Shown here piece after piece: positions 1 through 8,780 of a stretch of 31,491 nucleotides of DNA. The stretch lies in assembly GCA_036939355.1 (NCBI GenBank), contig JALLAP010000469.1, positions 1 through 31,491 of the forward strand, in the 5' to 3' direction. The notes under the pieces are model-generated. The model did not search any database and had not been told where the DNA came from. It was given only the letters and a program-made list of their open reading frames with translations. Numbering within the stretch: position 1 is the stretch's first letter; each line of letters starts with the position of its first letter. Both the position numbers and the translations under genes were made by a program. The DNA comes from Thalassiosira profunda (lineage: Eukaryota > Bacillariophyta > Thalassiosirophyceae > Thalassiosirales > Thalassiosiraceae).

Positions 1-417
1 TCGGCACCGCTCTTCCTCGAGGCCCGCTTTCGCTGCGACGTGTCCACCGACGGAAGCAGCTGGAGCGACGCCACTGCGTCGTCGACACCGGAAGCAGCGC
101 GCACGTCGGCCCTGTCCGCAGAGCCCCCGGACGACGAGCCCTCGGGCGACGAGCGGTCGGACGACGAGACCTCCGGAAGTCGCTGCGCGGCGCTGGCCGC
201 CGCCATCAGGGCCTCCATGGCTCAATTTGGCGTCGCGCCCCGTGCCCCGCCGCGCGGAGGAGGCGGCGGGAGGCTCGCCGAGGGTCGTCTCCTCCGCAGC
301 GACGCGAGATTTTTCAAAAATGGACGAAGCCGAGCGTGGATAAATCGAGCAGATTGTTTATGTTACGTCGTATGCATCGTCCTCGACGCCCGAGCAGACG
401 CCGAATCGCTCGCCTAG
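1..417 (+). CDS. 3' end of an unidentified host gene (partial)
   Basis: An open frame enters from the left edge and stops at TAG 415-417; no ATG start lies in the window, so only about 138 C-terminal residues are seen. Residues encoded up to about position 180 are rich in Ser, Asp, Glu and Ala (acidic, probably disordered). A short Ala-rich segment and a Gly/Arg-rich stretch near 240-290 follow. From about position 305 the composition changes to AT-richer sequence, so the real stop or a splice site could lie earlier. GC content is clearly higher than in the neighbouring retrotransposon, which suits host sequence. The gene converges on the small minus-strand gene at 620-982. No family is recognised. 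Confidence 0.3.
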   Translation, partial: SAPLFLEARFRCDVSTDGSSWSDATASSTPEAARTSALSAEPPDDEPSGDERSDDETSGSRCAALAAAIRASMAQFGVAPRAPPRGGGGGRLAEGRLLRSDARFFKNGRSRAWINRADCLCYVVCIVLDARADAESLA

Positions 418-619
418 CATCCCATGCGTCTGCCAAAACGACGCGGACAGGTGTGTATTGCATTGGTATCGAAAGAGCCCCGCATCCGTCGAGCCATCTC
501 CATCCCGTTCGTCGCTTTTGTCGTGTCTTCTCGCCACTCCCTCGCGTCGACGTCGTACCATTGCAGCTGCGATCGACCGACCGTCCGTCCGACAGGCCAA
601 ACGAACGATACGTGCCCTT

Positions 620-982
620 CTAAATGCCAGAAGCACGGTGCTCCTTGTCTTTGGGCACCCCCAGCTGATCGAATAGATGCTCGGGGATGAACCCCATCTC
701 TTTCATTGCCTCCACCGCGGCCCGATGGACAAGCACACGCCGCACGCCACGCTCGGTAATCACCACGTCGCACGGCTGCAATTGCTCAGTGTTCTTCGCT
801 GCAGTCTCTGCGGACGTCACGTACCCGGGCACGAGTGGCGGCGGGTCGCTCTCGTCGTCGGACGCCGACGCCGAGGACCGAACAACGTCCCCCCGCCGCG
901 GCCGCTTCGTCTTTGGCCCGTCCGACGAGGCGAGCGCGCCGTCCGCGCCGCCGGCGGCGACGTCGGGGCGCTCGGTGGCCAT
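620..982 (-). CDS. small hypothetical protein (120 aa)
   Basis: The frame starts at ATG 982 in the context CACAATGGC, a good eukaryotic start, and ends at TAG 620-622. The N-terminal 45 residues are low complexity (Ala, Gly, Ser, Asp, with a KTKRPRR basic patch that could be a nuclear signal). The C-terminal half is more ordered and looks like a small folded or helical unit, containing VITERGVRRVLVHRAAVEAM followed by an acidic-basic tail. No signal peptide or membrane segment is visible, and no family is recognised. The gene converges with the partial gene to its left, and its upstream region abuts the 3' end of the retrotransposon, so the insertion may have disturbed its promoter. Antisense open frames over the same bases are less gene-like. 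Confidence 0.45.
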   Translation of the reverse strand: MATERPDVAAGGADGALASSDGPKTKRPRRGDVVRSSASASDDESDPPPLVPGYVTSAETAAKNTEQLQPCDVVITERGVRRVLVHRAAVEAMKEMGFIPEHLFDQLGVPKDKEHRASGI

Positions 983-1118
983 TGTGGGCGGCCCCTCGTG
1001 GTCGATCTAGAGCGCTGTCGGCCGGCAAATGAGCTGTGAGAGGGCGTTGAGCGGAGGGAGAGCGTTGGGGGGCGAGGGGTGGGCAAATCGAGTTGGATAA
1101 ATTTCGAAAATATTTTGG

Positions 1119-1142
1119 CCGGTTCGGCTGAAGCCAAACCGG
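1119..1142. repeat. imperfect hairpin (11-bp arms, 2-nt loop)
   Basis: CCGGTTCGGCT at 1119-1129 pairs with AGCCAAACCGG at 1132-1142 with one mismatch. It lies between the start of the small host gene (982) and the end of retrotransposon ORF2 (1341). It could be the 3' terminal structure of the retrotransposon or a host regulatory palindrome. Confidence 0.5.
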
Positions 1143-1168
1143 CGTTTTTTCCGAACCGGCGTTTTTCC
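1137..1168 (-). repeat. 17-nt tandem repeat, candidate 3' tail of the retrotransposon
   Basis: Two near-identical units, AACCGGCGTTTTTTCC at 1137-1152 and GAACCGGCGTTTTTCC at 1153-1168, have a 17-nt period. On the minus strand each unit carries a short A run, as expected for the simple 3' tail repeats of some LINEs. The assignment as element tail is inference; no target-site duplication was found. Confidence 0.4.
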
Positions 1169-1340
1169 CCCCGCTAGACACCTTCCTGGATGTGCGGTCT
1201 TTTGCATTGTCGAAAGGGCTGCCTAACAACAAGGTGGCATACGATCAGAACCACGGAAGACTGGCTCCCCGTAGACTCGAAGTCTGTACCCAACTGAGAC
1301 TGCAGTTGCTTCAGATACCTGTGGGTGAAGTGCGCGTAGA

Positions 1341-4300
1341 TTATCTCTTCCGCTGCTTCTTCAAGGCCCCAATGCTTTTGGATCCTTTCTTCCGTTTCTT
1401 CGATGGCAACTTCTTCTGTGCCTTGTGCGGTTGTTGGTCTTGTTCGCCCACTGATTCTGCCTCCCGTTTCCTGTTGAGCAGTGTGGGTTGCTTCCTATCC
1501 TCCTCAGTCACTTTCACTCTTGCTGTAGTCGATGGGTCTTTACTCCCTTTGACTACCCGCCCTTCCCTTTGCCTTTGTCTCTGCTTCGCATGTTGCTGCG
1601 CCACCTTCCTCCGAGTACGATTGGCTTTAGAGTTGGCGTTCGCTAGCCACGTTTGCAGGCTGCCATTAGCATGATGTGCTTGTTGGTTTGTCTTCCAGAT
1701 GAGGTGTGCAATCTGCCGTCGTGTTTGCCTCCCATCGATCACTGCTTGAGAGTATGTTTCTCTCCGGAGGCGTATGCCTTGTGCTAGTGTCGTCATCGAC
1801 GTGAGTACGAAAACTCCGCAGTCATCATCGTTTCCTTGCAACGGGCTGTGCGCAGACATATCAACCAAGCTCCAGTTTTGCTTCCACTCGTTGTATTCGC
1901 TTGTTGTTCGCGCATCCTTCTTCGACTGATCAAATAGATAATGACACATTCCTTCCAGGTATCGAGAGTAGCTTGCGTCTCCACCAAACGAGTCCCATAA
2001 CTCAATCCTTCTGTTCCTCAGATTCACTCGCAGAAAAATCCAGTGCATGTTGTCGATGTTGATCGGAGCATATAGCCACTCCTTGTTCCATAATCCTCCC
2101 TCGATCCGTCCTGCAAAACCCTCGACTGCTTTGTAGTCATACTCTGGATTTGTTTGTCTCTCTTGCAGGAGGTTGGTGAAGAAGAATGAGCTGTACCACG
2201 TCGCGTTCTCGATCTGCACTCTCAGGATATGCTTGCAGTAGAAGTTCATCACTGTATCATCTAGCCACTGGCCCTCTCGCAGACGTGCAAAGTTGCTTCG
2301 ATTGATGTCGTCGCTCCCTATTCGCACCACTTCTGAGTTGTCTATTGTGCTCTCTCCAGGTCGTCGGCGTGGGGCTCGTAGAAGTTTGTCAAGACGTTCT
2401 CTCTCCGCCTTGGGCAACGCAGGCTTGCGCAGTACTCCTATCTTGTCTCGTACATCCACCAGCGTTGTAGTCTGCGATAGCAGCGAGTTGGCCATTCGCT
2501 TGGGCTTCTTATGATCTTGCCCTGAAGGATTCCCTCTCCTGCTTTGACTCGTTCGTCTTGGTTTCTTGAATGCATCTGTTATCTTTCTCTGCTTTCCATT
2601 GCTCGAGGCTACTGGTTCCACTGCTGCTGTGCCTGCTTCTTCTTCCCCGTCTTCCTTTGTCTCTTTTTCACTGTCGTCCTCCTCCTCCGAGGGAGGCGTA
2701 AATGAGGGCAGATAGGCGAACCTCCCATCTTTCACTATCTCCTTCCAACTCGCTGTCTTTCCTTTCGTCAGGTCCAGAGCTCTTTTCCCTGCCTTCCGCG
2801 CCGAGAGTACTGCGTGCACCCAGTACTGCAGTTGATCTGTACCCATGTCGTATAAGACCGTGGGGTCAATCTCCAGTAGGCAATGTTTCTCTGGCGGCAC
2901 TCCTGCCAGTCCTAGATCTAGCTGTTTCTCGATTTCCTTCAAGATGTCCTCTCTCGCCTCGAGTTGCAAAGTTCCATTCGTCCGATGGTGCTTGGTGATG
3001 TTTCTATATATCCATTGCGCGTGTGTGATTTCGAGCAGTTTGCTGACGAAGCCCTTCATCCACGAGTCGATGGTCCAGTACGTGTCGGCGGTGAAAAGAT
3101 GGTATTCCTGTAGTTCTCTCAATTTCTGTGTCACCTTTCCCTCTGTGAAGTGTCGCCATCCAATGCAGTCTTGGGCGTGCGCAATCTGTCGCATCCTTTG
3201 TGACATTTGTCCTAGCTCAGTGAATTTCATCCGTCCCTGTCGTCGAATGTAATCAGGTATCCATTCGATTAGTTCCGGGTGTGCCTGGTGTCTCAACATC
3301 CATTCCTTCAAGTCCAGCACGCTCTTGTGCAACATCTTCCTTCTGCCTTCGTCGCAGCATCGCATAAGGTGCTCAGCGTCCTCGTTGACCCTGTTGCAGT
3401 TGGGACAGTTAGATTTCTCCGCCTTGTTGTAGCGTTTCAGCATCTTTCCTGTCCCACAGTATCCTGTGCATTGTTTTCCAAACCAGAGGCGGTACATCTG
3501 TGGTTTGCTTTCTAGTGCATTCGACAGGTCCTTCCAAGCGACATCTTCGAATTCCTTACTTCCCAATATTCCTTTCTTCATGTAGAACTCCTTTGCCGCG
3601 TCTCGTCCTATCTGAACGCGTAGGTCTTTGGCTACATCTGTGGTTTGCTTCTCCCCGTCCACATAGACCACTGCTTTCTCTAATGGGAGCCTCGTTGTCT
3701 TCTTTACTCCATACACCAACTGGTAATTCACCGCGCCCTTCGCTTTGTCATCGCAGTAGCAATTTAGTTGCGCCGGTAGTGACAGACTTTCCCTGTTGCT
3801 GGTATCATCCTGATGTGCTCGTACGTGATGTCTTCGATAGGTTCCTTTCATCCTGCTCTTGACTTGTCGTAGCACTCGCTGTATGTCTGCATGTTTCTTT
3901 CCCGATGGGATGCGCTTGGACTTGCGCTCGAACGTGAAGATGGCACCCTTGTTGTCGCAAAAGATTTCTGTGCTGGCACCCGTCACGCCATAGTACTCTT
4001 CCACTGCCAGCAGGAATAGGTGAATCGCCAACATCCCAAGCAGTTCTCCACGATAGCTGCTCGCCGAGCTAGAGTTCTCCACGAAGCTGCCAGAGACGAA
4101 TTTGTTTTGCTGTGGGCAGTAAATAATCCACCCTGCTCCACTGAGCCGCTTCGCCTTCTTCCTGTCATACGAGCCATCCGTGCAGCAGAGTAAGGAACCA
4201 TTTTCCAGAGCGGTGCGTATCCACGTTGGATCGCCTTGTATCGTCAGGTCGTCCCACATCCACACCCCTCCCCATCCTTTCAGATACTCCACAAACGTGT

Positions 4301-7300
4301 TCGCCTCTCTTTCTTCTGAAGTAGCCTCGTTGTATAGGCATTTCCCTGTTTGCATCAGTCGTATCTTTTCTCCATTGGCTTCTCGTACTGTGGCTGGCGC
4401 ACCTTTTACCTCCGCGTACTCCGCCATCCCTGCATAGACGAATTGTAACGCTCCTGCCTCGACATCTCGTTTGAATAGTTCTATCCCCCCCTTAGTAACC
4501 ACTTCCATCGTCTCATTTTCTACATCGTGGAAGTAGCGCCATATTCGAGGAGAGGGTGCAATCCATTTTCGTAACGGTTGCTCCAGCAAGTATACCCCAG
4601 AGCCTGCAAGTTGCTGGAGAGCCTGCCTCCATACTTTCCAGTCCGCTTTGGTTGGATACTCCCTTCCAAATGGGTATGTTGAGCGTCGCTGCCCGAAACG
4701 CCCTTCGTGGCTTTCTCTCCAGTCGTGAAGATATATTTGATCTACCTTCGATCCACTAGCAGTCGTGAGGCACGATAGGAACATCGCTTGTTGCCGCTTT
4801 CGTACTCTGTTGATCTGGATCAGTTCTTTGCCTTTAAAGCCTCTTGCCACCATCTCTTCCATGATGCACTTGTCGCCTTCTCTTGGAAGTTCTAGTGCTG
4901 GGTAGTCTAATTCCAGTCGAATCTTCAGCTTGGATACCTTCTCCCACAAGGACTTGATCCACGAGTTGGTCGCAAGGTCGCTCCATGTTTCATAATCGTA
5001 GTCCAGAGGGCACTTTTGTACTCCCAATTCGAGCTGTAGGTTCTCCAGAGTGGCTTGAAGCGTGATGCCCAGATTGCTTTCCATTCCATAGTGCTGAAGT
5101 AGCGCGTTCACTGTCGCCGCTGTTGCTTCAGTTGCGAGACTATATAATCCCATGCCCCCAAAGCCACTGGGAATGTATCGCCATTCCGTTGTTATTGACC
5201 TTGTAATTCCCAGACTGCTCAGCATGTAGAAATCCGCTGAGCCTAACCCTTTGTGCAGCTCGTCTAATGTTGCCGAGGATGCGCCCAGTCCATATTTCAA
5301 TCCTGCCCAGAGCTGAAAGGTGTAACTTTGCCACACAGATCTGGTGGGTAGATCCCCATCTCGTACTTGAGTTGTCCAATGATCTATCCGCTCTTTCATC
5401 TGTTCAAAGTGGCGTGCGTTGTTTCCGTCTGGTCTCACGAAGAGTCCCAGGTTTTCTACCGCTTCATTCGACTTCAATCTTTGGATAGTCGCTGCATCTC
5501 CTGACTGCTGTGGCACTGTGAACGTTAGTTCATCCATGCTGGGCAGCTCGTCTAGCTCATTCTCTTTCTCCTCCTCGCCCTGATCTCTGTATCTCCATGT
5601 TCCATCATTTCCAGGGATCATGTCATGTACCGTGACGAAGCACTTCTCTGCGTTGAGATCCCCTCCTACTGCCATCAGCGATTCCCCCCACTGTTCATTT
5701 CCTTCTTGCGCCCGACAGGCTACCTCCTCTAGCTCGTCGTCTTCCCCCAAACCTGCAAGTAAGTTGGTATCGTCCACGTACATCACCCCTACCTGCCGGA
5801 CTTTCTTTTTGGATAATGGCGCTTCGATGACAATTCCATGTTCCTTTCGATGCTGCGCATTTATCAGGATCGAGGAGATCTGCTGCCACGTGGGAGGTGC
5901 CGCTCCATTTCCTTGGCACAGCCCCTGTTTCTTGTCCTCTGCTCCTCCACAAAAGGTGTCAGATTCTCCAAACCCTGTGCGTAGGTAGTATTCCATGCAT
6001 TGGATTGGATGTAACATTCCCACGACTGAGCTTTGTCTTACTTTGTATGCCCTGAGTGTCAGCGCTGCCATTGCATGCGCCACTCTGTCATAACATTGCG
6101 ATGCATCCACCGACGATACTATAAGAGGACGTTTCCATTGTCTGGCAAGGTCGTAGGCGATGACTTGTTGCAGTATAGCATCTTCGGCTGTCTTGCCTTT
6201 TTTGTTGTATATCTCTTCTGGTACGAGTCCATTCTTTCTTGCCAGTTCCATCATCCTTTGCCCAAATATCAGCTTGTTGTGGAAGTTGAAGTCTGCTTCC
6301 ATCAGTAAAATCGCTCGCAATTTAGTCACCAGAGCGATGCCTGCCACTTTCTCCAGCATGACGTTTAGCCCTTTCGCCCACCTCTCTGGGGCACACCCTG
6401 TCTTGGTGATCAGGGACAGTTTCATTGCATGTACCTCTGACAGGAAGTCTGACGCAGCCGCTGCCTTATAATGTCCAAAGTGTAGCCCTGAATATGACGA
6501 CGCTGTCCTCTCTTTTACCCTCTTCCAATAGTATTGGAAGTCTTGCTTCGTGACCACTATCTCTACTTCCTGTCCTTCCATCTTCTTCCAGATGTTGGCG
6601 ATCTCTTGCAGTAGCAGTATCGTTGTTCCATCTGTTCCTGGAGGGGGTATGAAGCGCCCCTCGAGGATCTCCTCCGCAGTCGTGGTGTTCGCTGTCAGTC
6701 CTAGCAGCTCGAACAGGGGTCCTCTGCATATGGGTGCGTTGTCAGCCCTACTGAATCTTTGAGATGTCTCCCTCTGAATGCATTCTTCCACCTCCTGCTT
6801 TGTCTCGTACGTCCTGATCGTGCCGTCTTCCCTCTTTTCTTCCGCCCGATTTACACTGTTAAAGGTGGATCCCTTCGTCACTCTGTGAATGTGCGCCCAA
6901 GCCTTCTTCTGTGCCTCCGTTCTAAGTATTTCTTTCAGTCGTCTGGCGTCTTCTTGTTGCTCCTTCGCCACCGCTTCCTGTATCTTGGTTGTGAGGTATT
7001 GCTTTCGCATCCATGGTGATTTGGCCATCATTTGTTTGGTCTGCTCTCTGCACTCCAGATATCGCTTTCTGATTTCAGTTGTGGACGCATTGCGTGCCTC
7101 ACTGATCCCACACCTTTCGAGGAAGCGTCTCATGTTGCCTCTGTTCTTTATCCGCTTCCCTTCTCGATAACGCAGCAGTACACGATACGCGTGGCATCTG
7201 TCTAGCCATTGTCGTACGACTGGGCTGAATTCATAGTGCCCTGTTCGTAGTTTGCGACACCCCTTCTCTGCACATGTCATCAATTCTGATATCAAACGAT

Positions 7301-8780
7301 CCAGTCCCTCCAGCGCCTTCTGCACTTCGTTCGAGACAGGGTACTCTGCCTTCTTCGATAACGCCTGCAGCTTCTCATACACGTTGTGTTCTTCGAACAG
7401 CGCCACCAACTTCTCGTTGTATCTCTTGCGTACTCGCTCTGTCTTGGAATTTAACCTTCGTGCCTTGGGTGGAACAATCTTTTTCATGTTCGTGCCCAAT
7501 ATCGAGGCGGAGGCAAAGTCCGCTATGACTGGTCGATGGTCTCCTAGATCTGGATGATACGGTAGGTAGCTCGCTGCAATCACTTCTATGTCTGGTGTCG
7601 TCCAGATGCCATCAATCGGATCTTTGCCTCGAAACCACGTGTTTGGCCCCGTCTCTCCCATCCTCTTGTGCACCACCTCCTCCATCTTTAGGTCATCTGC
7701 TTTGAGCTTGCGACACATCGCCCCGTCTTGTACGTGTTCATTGGCATCCATCATCAAGATGATTCTCTCTCCCTGCAGTCTATACTGCCTCAGGAGAAAC
7801 AATAGGTCCTCTCGAAACATGGCTTTGGGGTTCGTCCTCAGGCCATTATCTTGTATATACCGATCGTGTTGGCTGAAGACAGTCGCTTCTCCTCCACTCG
7901 AGTTCCCACATGGTGCGTACGCTGTAATTACTCTGGTGCGATGTCCCGGCTCGCCCTCCACGAGGTACCACGACCATCTCCCCAGGCCTGTGTGATCCAC
8001 TCCTGAGTCGATTACGTAGGCTGCCAATTGGTCCACCAATATCGTGGCTGTCCCTCCTCTTTGTTTCCTCCCAATGTTCTTATCCTCTCTCTTGTTGTGA
8101 GATTGTACTGATCGAATATCCCCTATGCCATGTCTCAGGAGCGACGCCATGGTCTGCGATCGTTTAAAGGCTGCCCAATTGATGCACACCTCCTGGAGCC
8201 CTGCCGAATCGACGTCGTATTGTTTGAGCACATACTTGAGTCTCTCCGCCTTGTAGTTATTGCGCAGCCAGAAGGACATGCCATTCACATTCACCGAGAA
8301 CATGCGCACGACGTCCTCTGCCTTGTCTTCTAGCTTCAGGTCTCCAAACACCTCCACCTTTTCTTCTGCCAACTTTTTCCGATAGCGTTCGACTTCTTGC
8401 TCCTCCACACTTCTTGCCCTTTCGTCTTGCTCTTCGTTGACCTGTGCCTCTACCTCTTTTCTACTAATTTCTGCAAAAGGTCCTTTTCTCTTCTCCCATA
8501 TATCGTACGTCTCCTCGAAGGAGAGCTTATCTCTGATTACATTCTTTCTACCTAACATCAATTGTTCCCCCTGATCGTCTTGCTCTTGAGCTTGTTCTTG
8601 GCCTTGAGTCTTGATTCGAGCGAGACGATGTGCATTTGCACGGGTGGCTGCCCCCTTGCGGCCACGCTTTTTCTTTTTGGGGCCTTGTTTGCTCCCTCTG
8701 GCTTGCGCACTTGCCAGTTTGCCACATTTCGAGCTCGCCCCGTCCTGTGTGGCGCAGGGTGGGGGCTTCTTCCTGCTCAT
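1341..8780 (-). CDS. retrotransposon ORF2: endonuclease / reverse transcriptase / RNase H / Ulp1 protease (2479 aa)
   Basis: This polyprotein would nick target DNA, copy the element RNA into the nick and remove RNA. The N-terminus (1-155) is basic, then charged and coiled. An endonuclease/exonuclease/phosphatase domain spans about 159-422, with LQEV (Glu197), MDAN (345-347 D-x-N) and the final GDHRP (Asp414, His415). RT spans about 720-1100: motif A VDASQCYD near 890, motif B GLCQGNGAAPP near 955 and motif C YVDD near 1003. RNase H lies about 1533-1660 with DGSYD, YRGEL, CDNK and HVRAHQDD. A CPNC...H...CC motif near 1797 resembles the zinc motif after RT in LINEs. The C-terminus has a Ulp1/C48 fold (about 2170-2370) with HW near 2243, WDSFGG, and LQGNDDDCGVF holding Gln and catalytic Cys near 2320. 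All key residues are present. The protease is the unusual part. Confidence 0.95.
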   Translation of the reverse strand: MSRKKPPPCATQDGASSKCGKLASAQARGSKQGPKKKKRGRKGAATRANAHRLARIKTQGQEQAQEQDDQGEQLMLGRKNVIRDKLSFEETYDIWEKRKGPFAEISRKEVEAQVNEEQDERARSVEEQEVERYRKKLAEEKVEVFGDLKLEDKAEDVVRMFSVNVNGMSFWLRNNYKAERLKYVLKQYDVDSAGLQEVCINWAAFKRSQTMASLLRHGIGDIRSVQSHNKREDKNIGRKQRGGTATILVDQLAAYVIDSGVDHTGLGRWSWYLVEGEPGHRTRVITAYAPCGNSSGGEATVFSQHDRYIQDNGLRTNPKAMFREDLLFLLRQYRLQGERIILMMDANEHVQDGAMCRKLKADDLKMEEVVHKRMGETGPNTWFRGKDPIDGIWTTPDIEVIAASYLPYHPDLGDHRPVIADFASASILGTNMKKIVPPKARRLNSKTERVRKRYNEKLVALFEEHNVYEKLQALSKKAEYPVSNEVQKALEGLDRLISELMTCAEKGCRKLRTGHYEFSPVVRQWLDRCHAYRVLLRYREGKRIKNRGNMRRFLERCGISEARNASTTEIRKRYLECREQTKQMMAKSPWMRKQYLTTKIQEAVAKEQQEDARRLKEILRTEAQKKAWAHIHRVTKGSTFNSVNRAEEKREDGTIRTYETKQEVEECIQRETSQRFSRADNAPICRGPLFELLGLTANTTTAEEILEGRFIPPPGTDGTTILLLQEIANIWKKMEGQEVEIVVTKQDFQYYWKRVKERTASSYSGLHFGHYKAAAASDFLSEVHAMKLSLITKTGCAPERWAKGLNVMLEKVAGIALVTKLRAILLMEADFNFHNKLIFGQRMMELARKNGLVPEEIYNKKGKTAEDAILQQVIAYDLARQWKRPLIVSSVDASQCYDRVAHAMAALTLRAYKVRQSSVVGMLHPIQCMEYYLRTGFGESDTFCGGAEDKKQGLCQGNGAAPPTWQQISSILINAQHRKEHGIVIEAPLSKKKVRQVGVMYVDDTNLLAGLGEDDELEEVACRAQEGNEQWGESLMAVGGDLNAEKCFVTVHDMIPGNDGTWRYRDQGEEEKENELDELPSMDELTFTVPQQSGDAATIQRLKSNEAVENLGLFVRPDGNNARHFEQMKERIDHWTTQVRDGDLPTRSVWQSYTFQLWAGLKYGLGASSATLDELHKGLGSADFYMLSSLGITRSITTEWRYIPSGFGGMGLYSLATEATAATVNALLQHYGMESNLGITLQATLENLQLELGVQKCPLDYDYETWSDLATNSWIKSLWEKVSKLKIRLELDYPALELPREGDKCIMEEMVARGFKGKELIQINRVRKRQQAMFLSCLTTASGSKVDQIYLHDWRESHEGRFGQRRSTYPFGREYPTKADWKVWRQALQQLAGSGVYLLEQPLRKWIAPSPRIWRYFHDVENETMEVVTKGGIELFKRDVEAGALQFVYAGMAEYAEVKGAPATVREANGEKIRLMQTGKCLYNEATSEEREANTFVEYLKGWGGVWMWDDLTIQGDPTWIRTALENGSLLCCTDGSYDRKKAKRLSGAGWIIYCPQQNKFVSGSFVENSSSASSYRGELLGMLAIHLFLLAVEEYYGVTGASTEIFCDNKGAIFTFERKSKRIPSGKKHADIQRVLRQVKSRMKGTYRRHHVRAHQDDTSNRESLSLPAQLNCYCDDKAKGAVNYQLVYGVKKTTRLPLEKAVVYVDGEKQTTDVAKDLRVQIGRDAAKEFYMKKGILGSKEFEDVAWKDLSNALESKPQMYRLWFGKQCTGYCGTGKMLKRYNKAEKSNCPNCNRVNEDAEHLMRCCDEGRRKMLHKSVLDLKEWMLRHQAHPELIEWIPDYIRRQGRMKFTELGQMSQRMRQIAHAQDCIGWRHFTEGKVTQKLRELQEYHLFTADTYWTIDSWMKGFVSKLLEITHAQWIYRNITKHHRTNGTLQLEAREDILKEIEKQLDLGLAGVPPEKHCLLEIDPTVLYDMGTDQLQYWVHAVLSARKAGKRALDLTKGKTASWKEIVKDGRFAYLPSFTPPSEEEDDSEKETKEDGEEEAGTAAVEPVASSNGKQRKITDAFKKPRRTSQSRRGNPSGQDHKKPKRMANSLLSQTTTLVDVRDKIGVLRKPALPKAERERLDKLLRAPRRRPGESTIDNSEVVRIGSDDINRSNFARLREGQWLDDTVMNFYCKHILRVQIENATWYSSFFFTNLLQERQTNPEYDYKAVEGFAGRIEGGLWNKEWLYAPINIDNMHWIFLRVNLRNRRIELWDSFGGDASYSRYLEGMCHYLFDQSKKDARTTSEYNEWKQNWSLVDMSAHSPLQGNDDDCGVFVLTSMTTLAQGIRLRRETYSQAVIDGRQTRRQIAHLIWKTNQQAHHANGSLQTWLANANSKANRTRRKVAQQHAKQRQRQREGRVVKGSKDPSTTARVKVTEEDRKQPTLLNRKREAESVGEQDQQPHKAQKKLPSKKRKKGSKSIGALKKQRKR

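Noticed and set aside
8777..8780. ATGA overlap as evidence for a bacterial operon
   Set aside because: The encoded proteins are those of a eukaryotic LINE and the window has spliceosomal introns.
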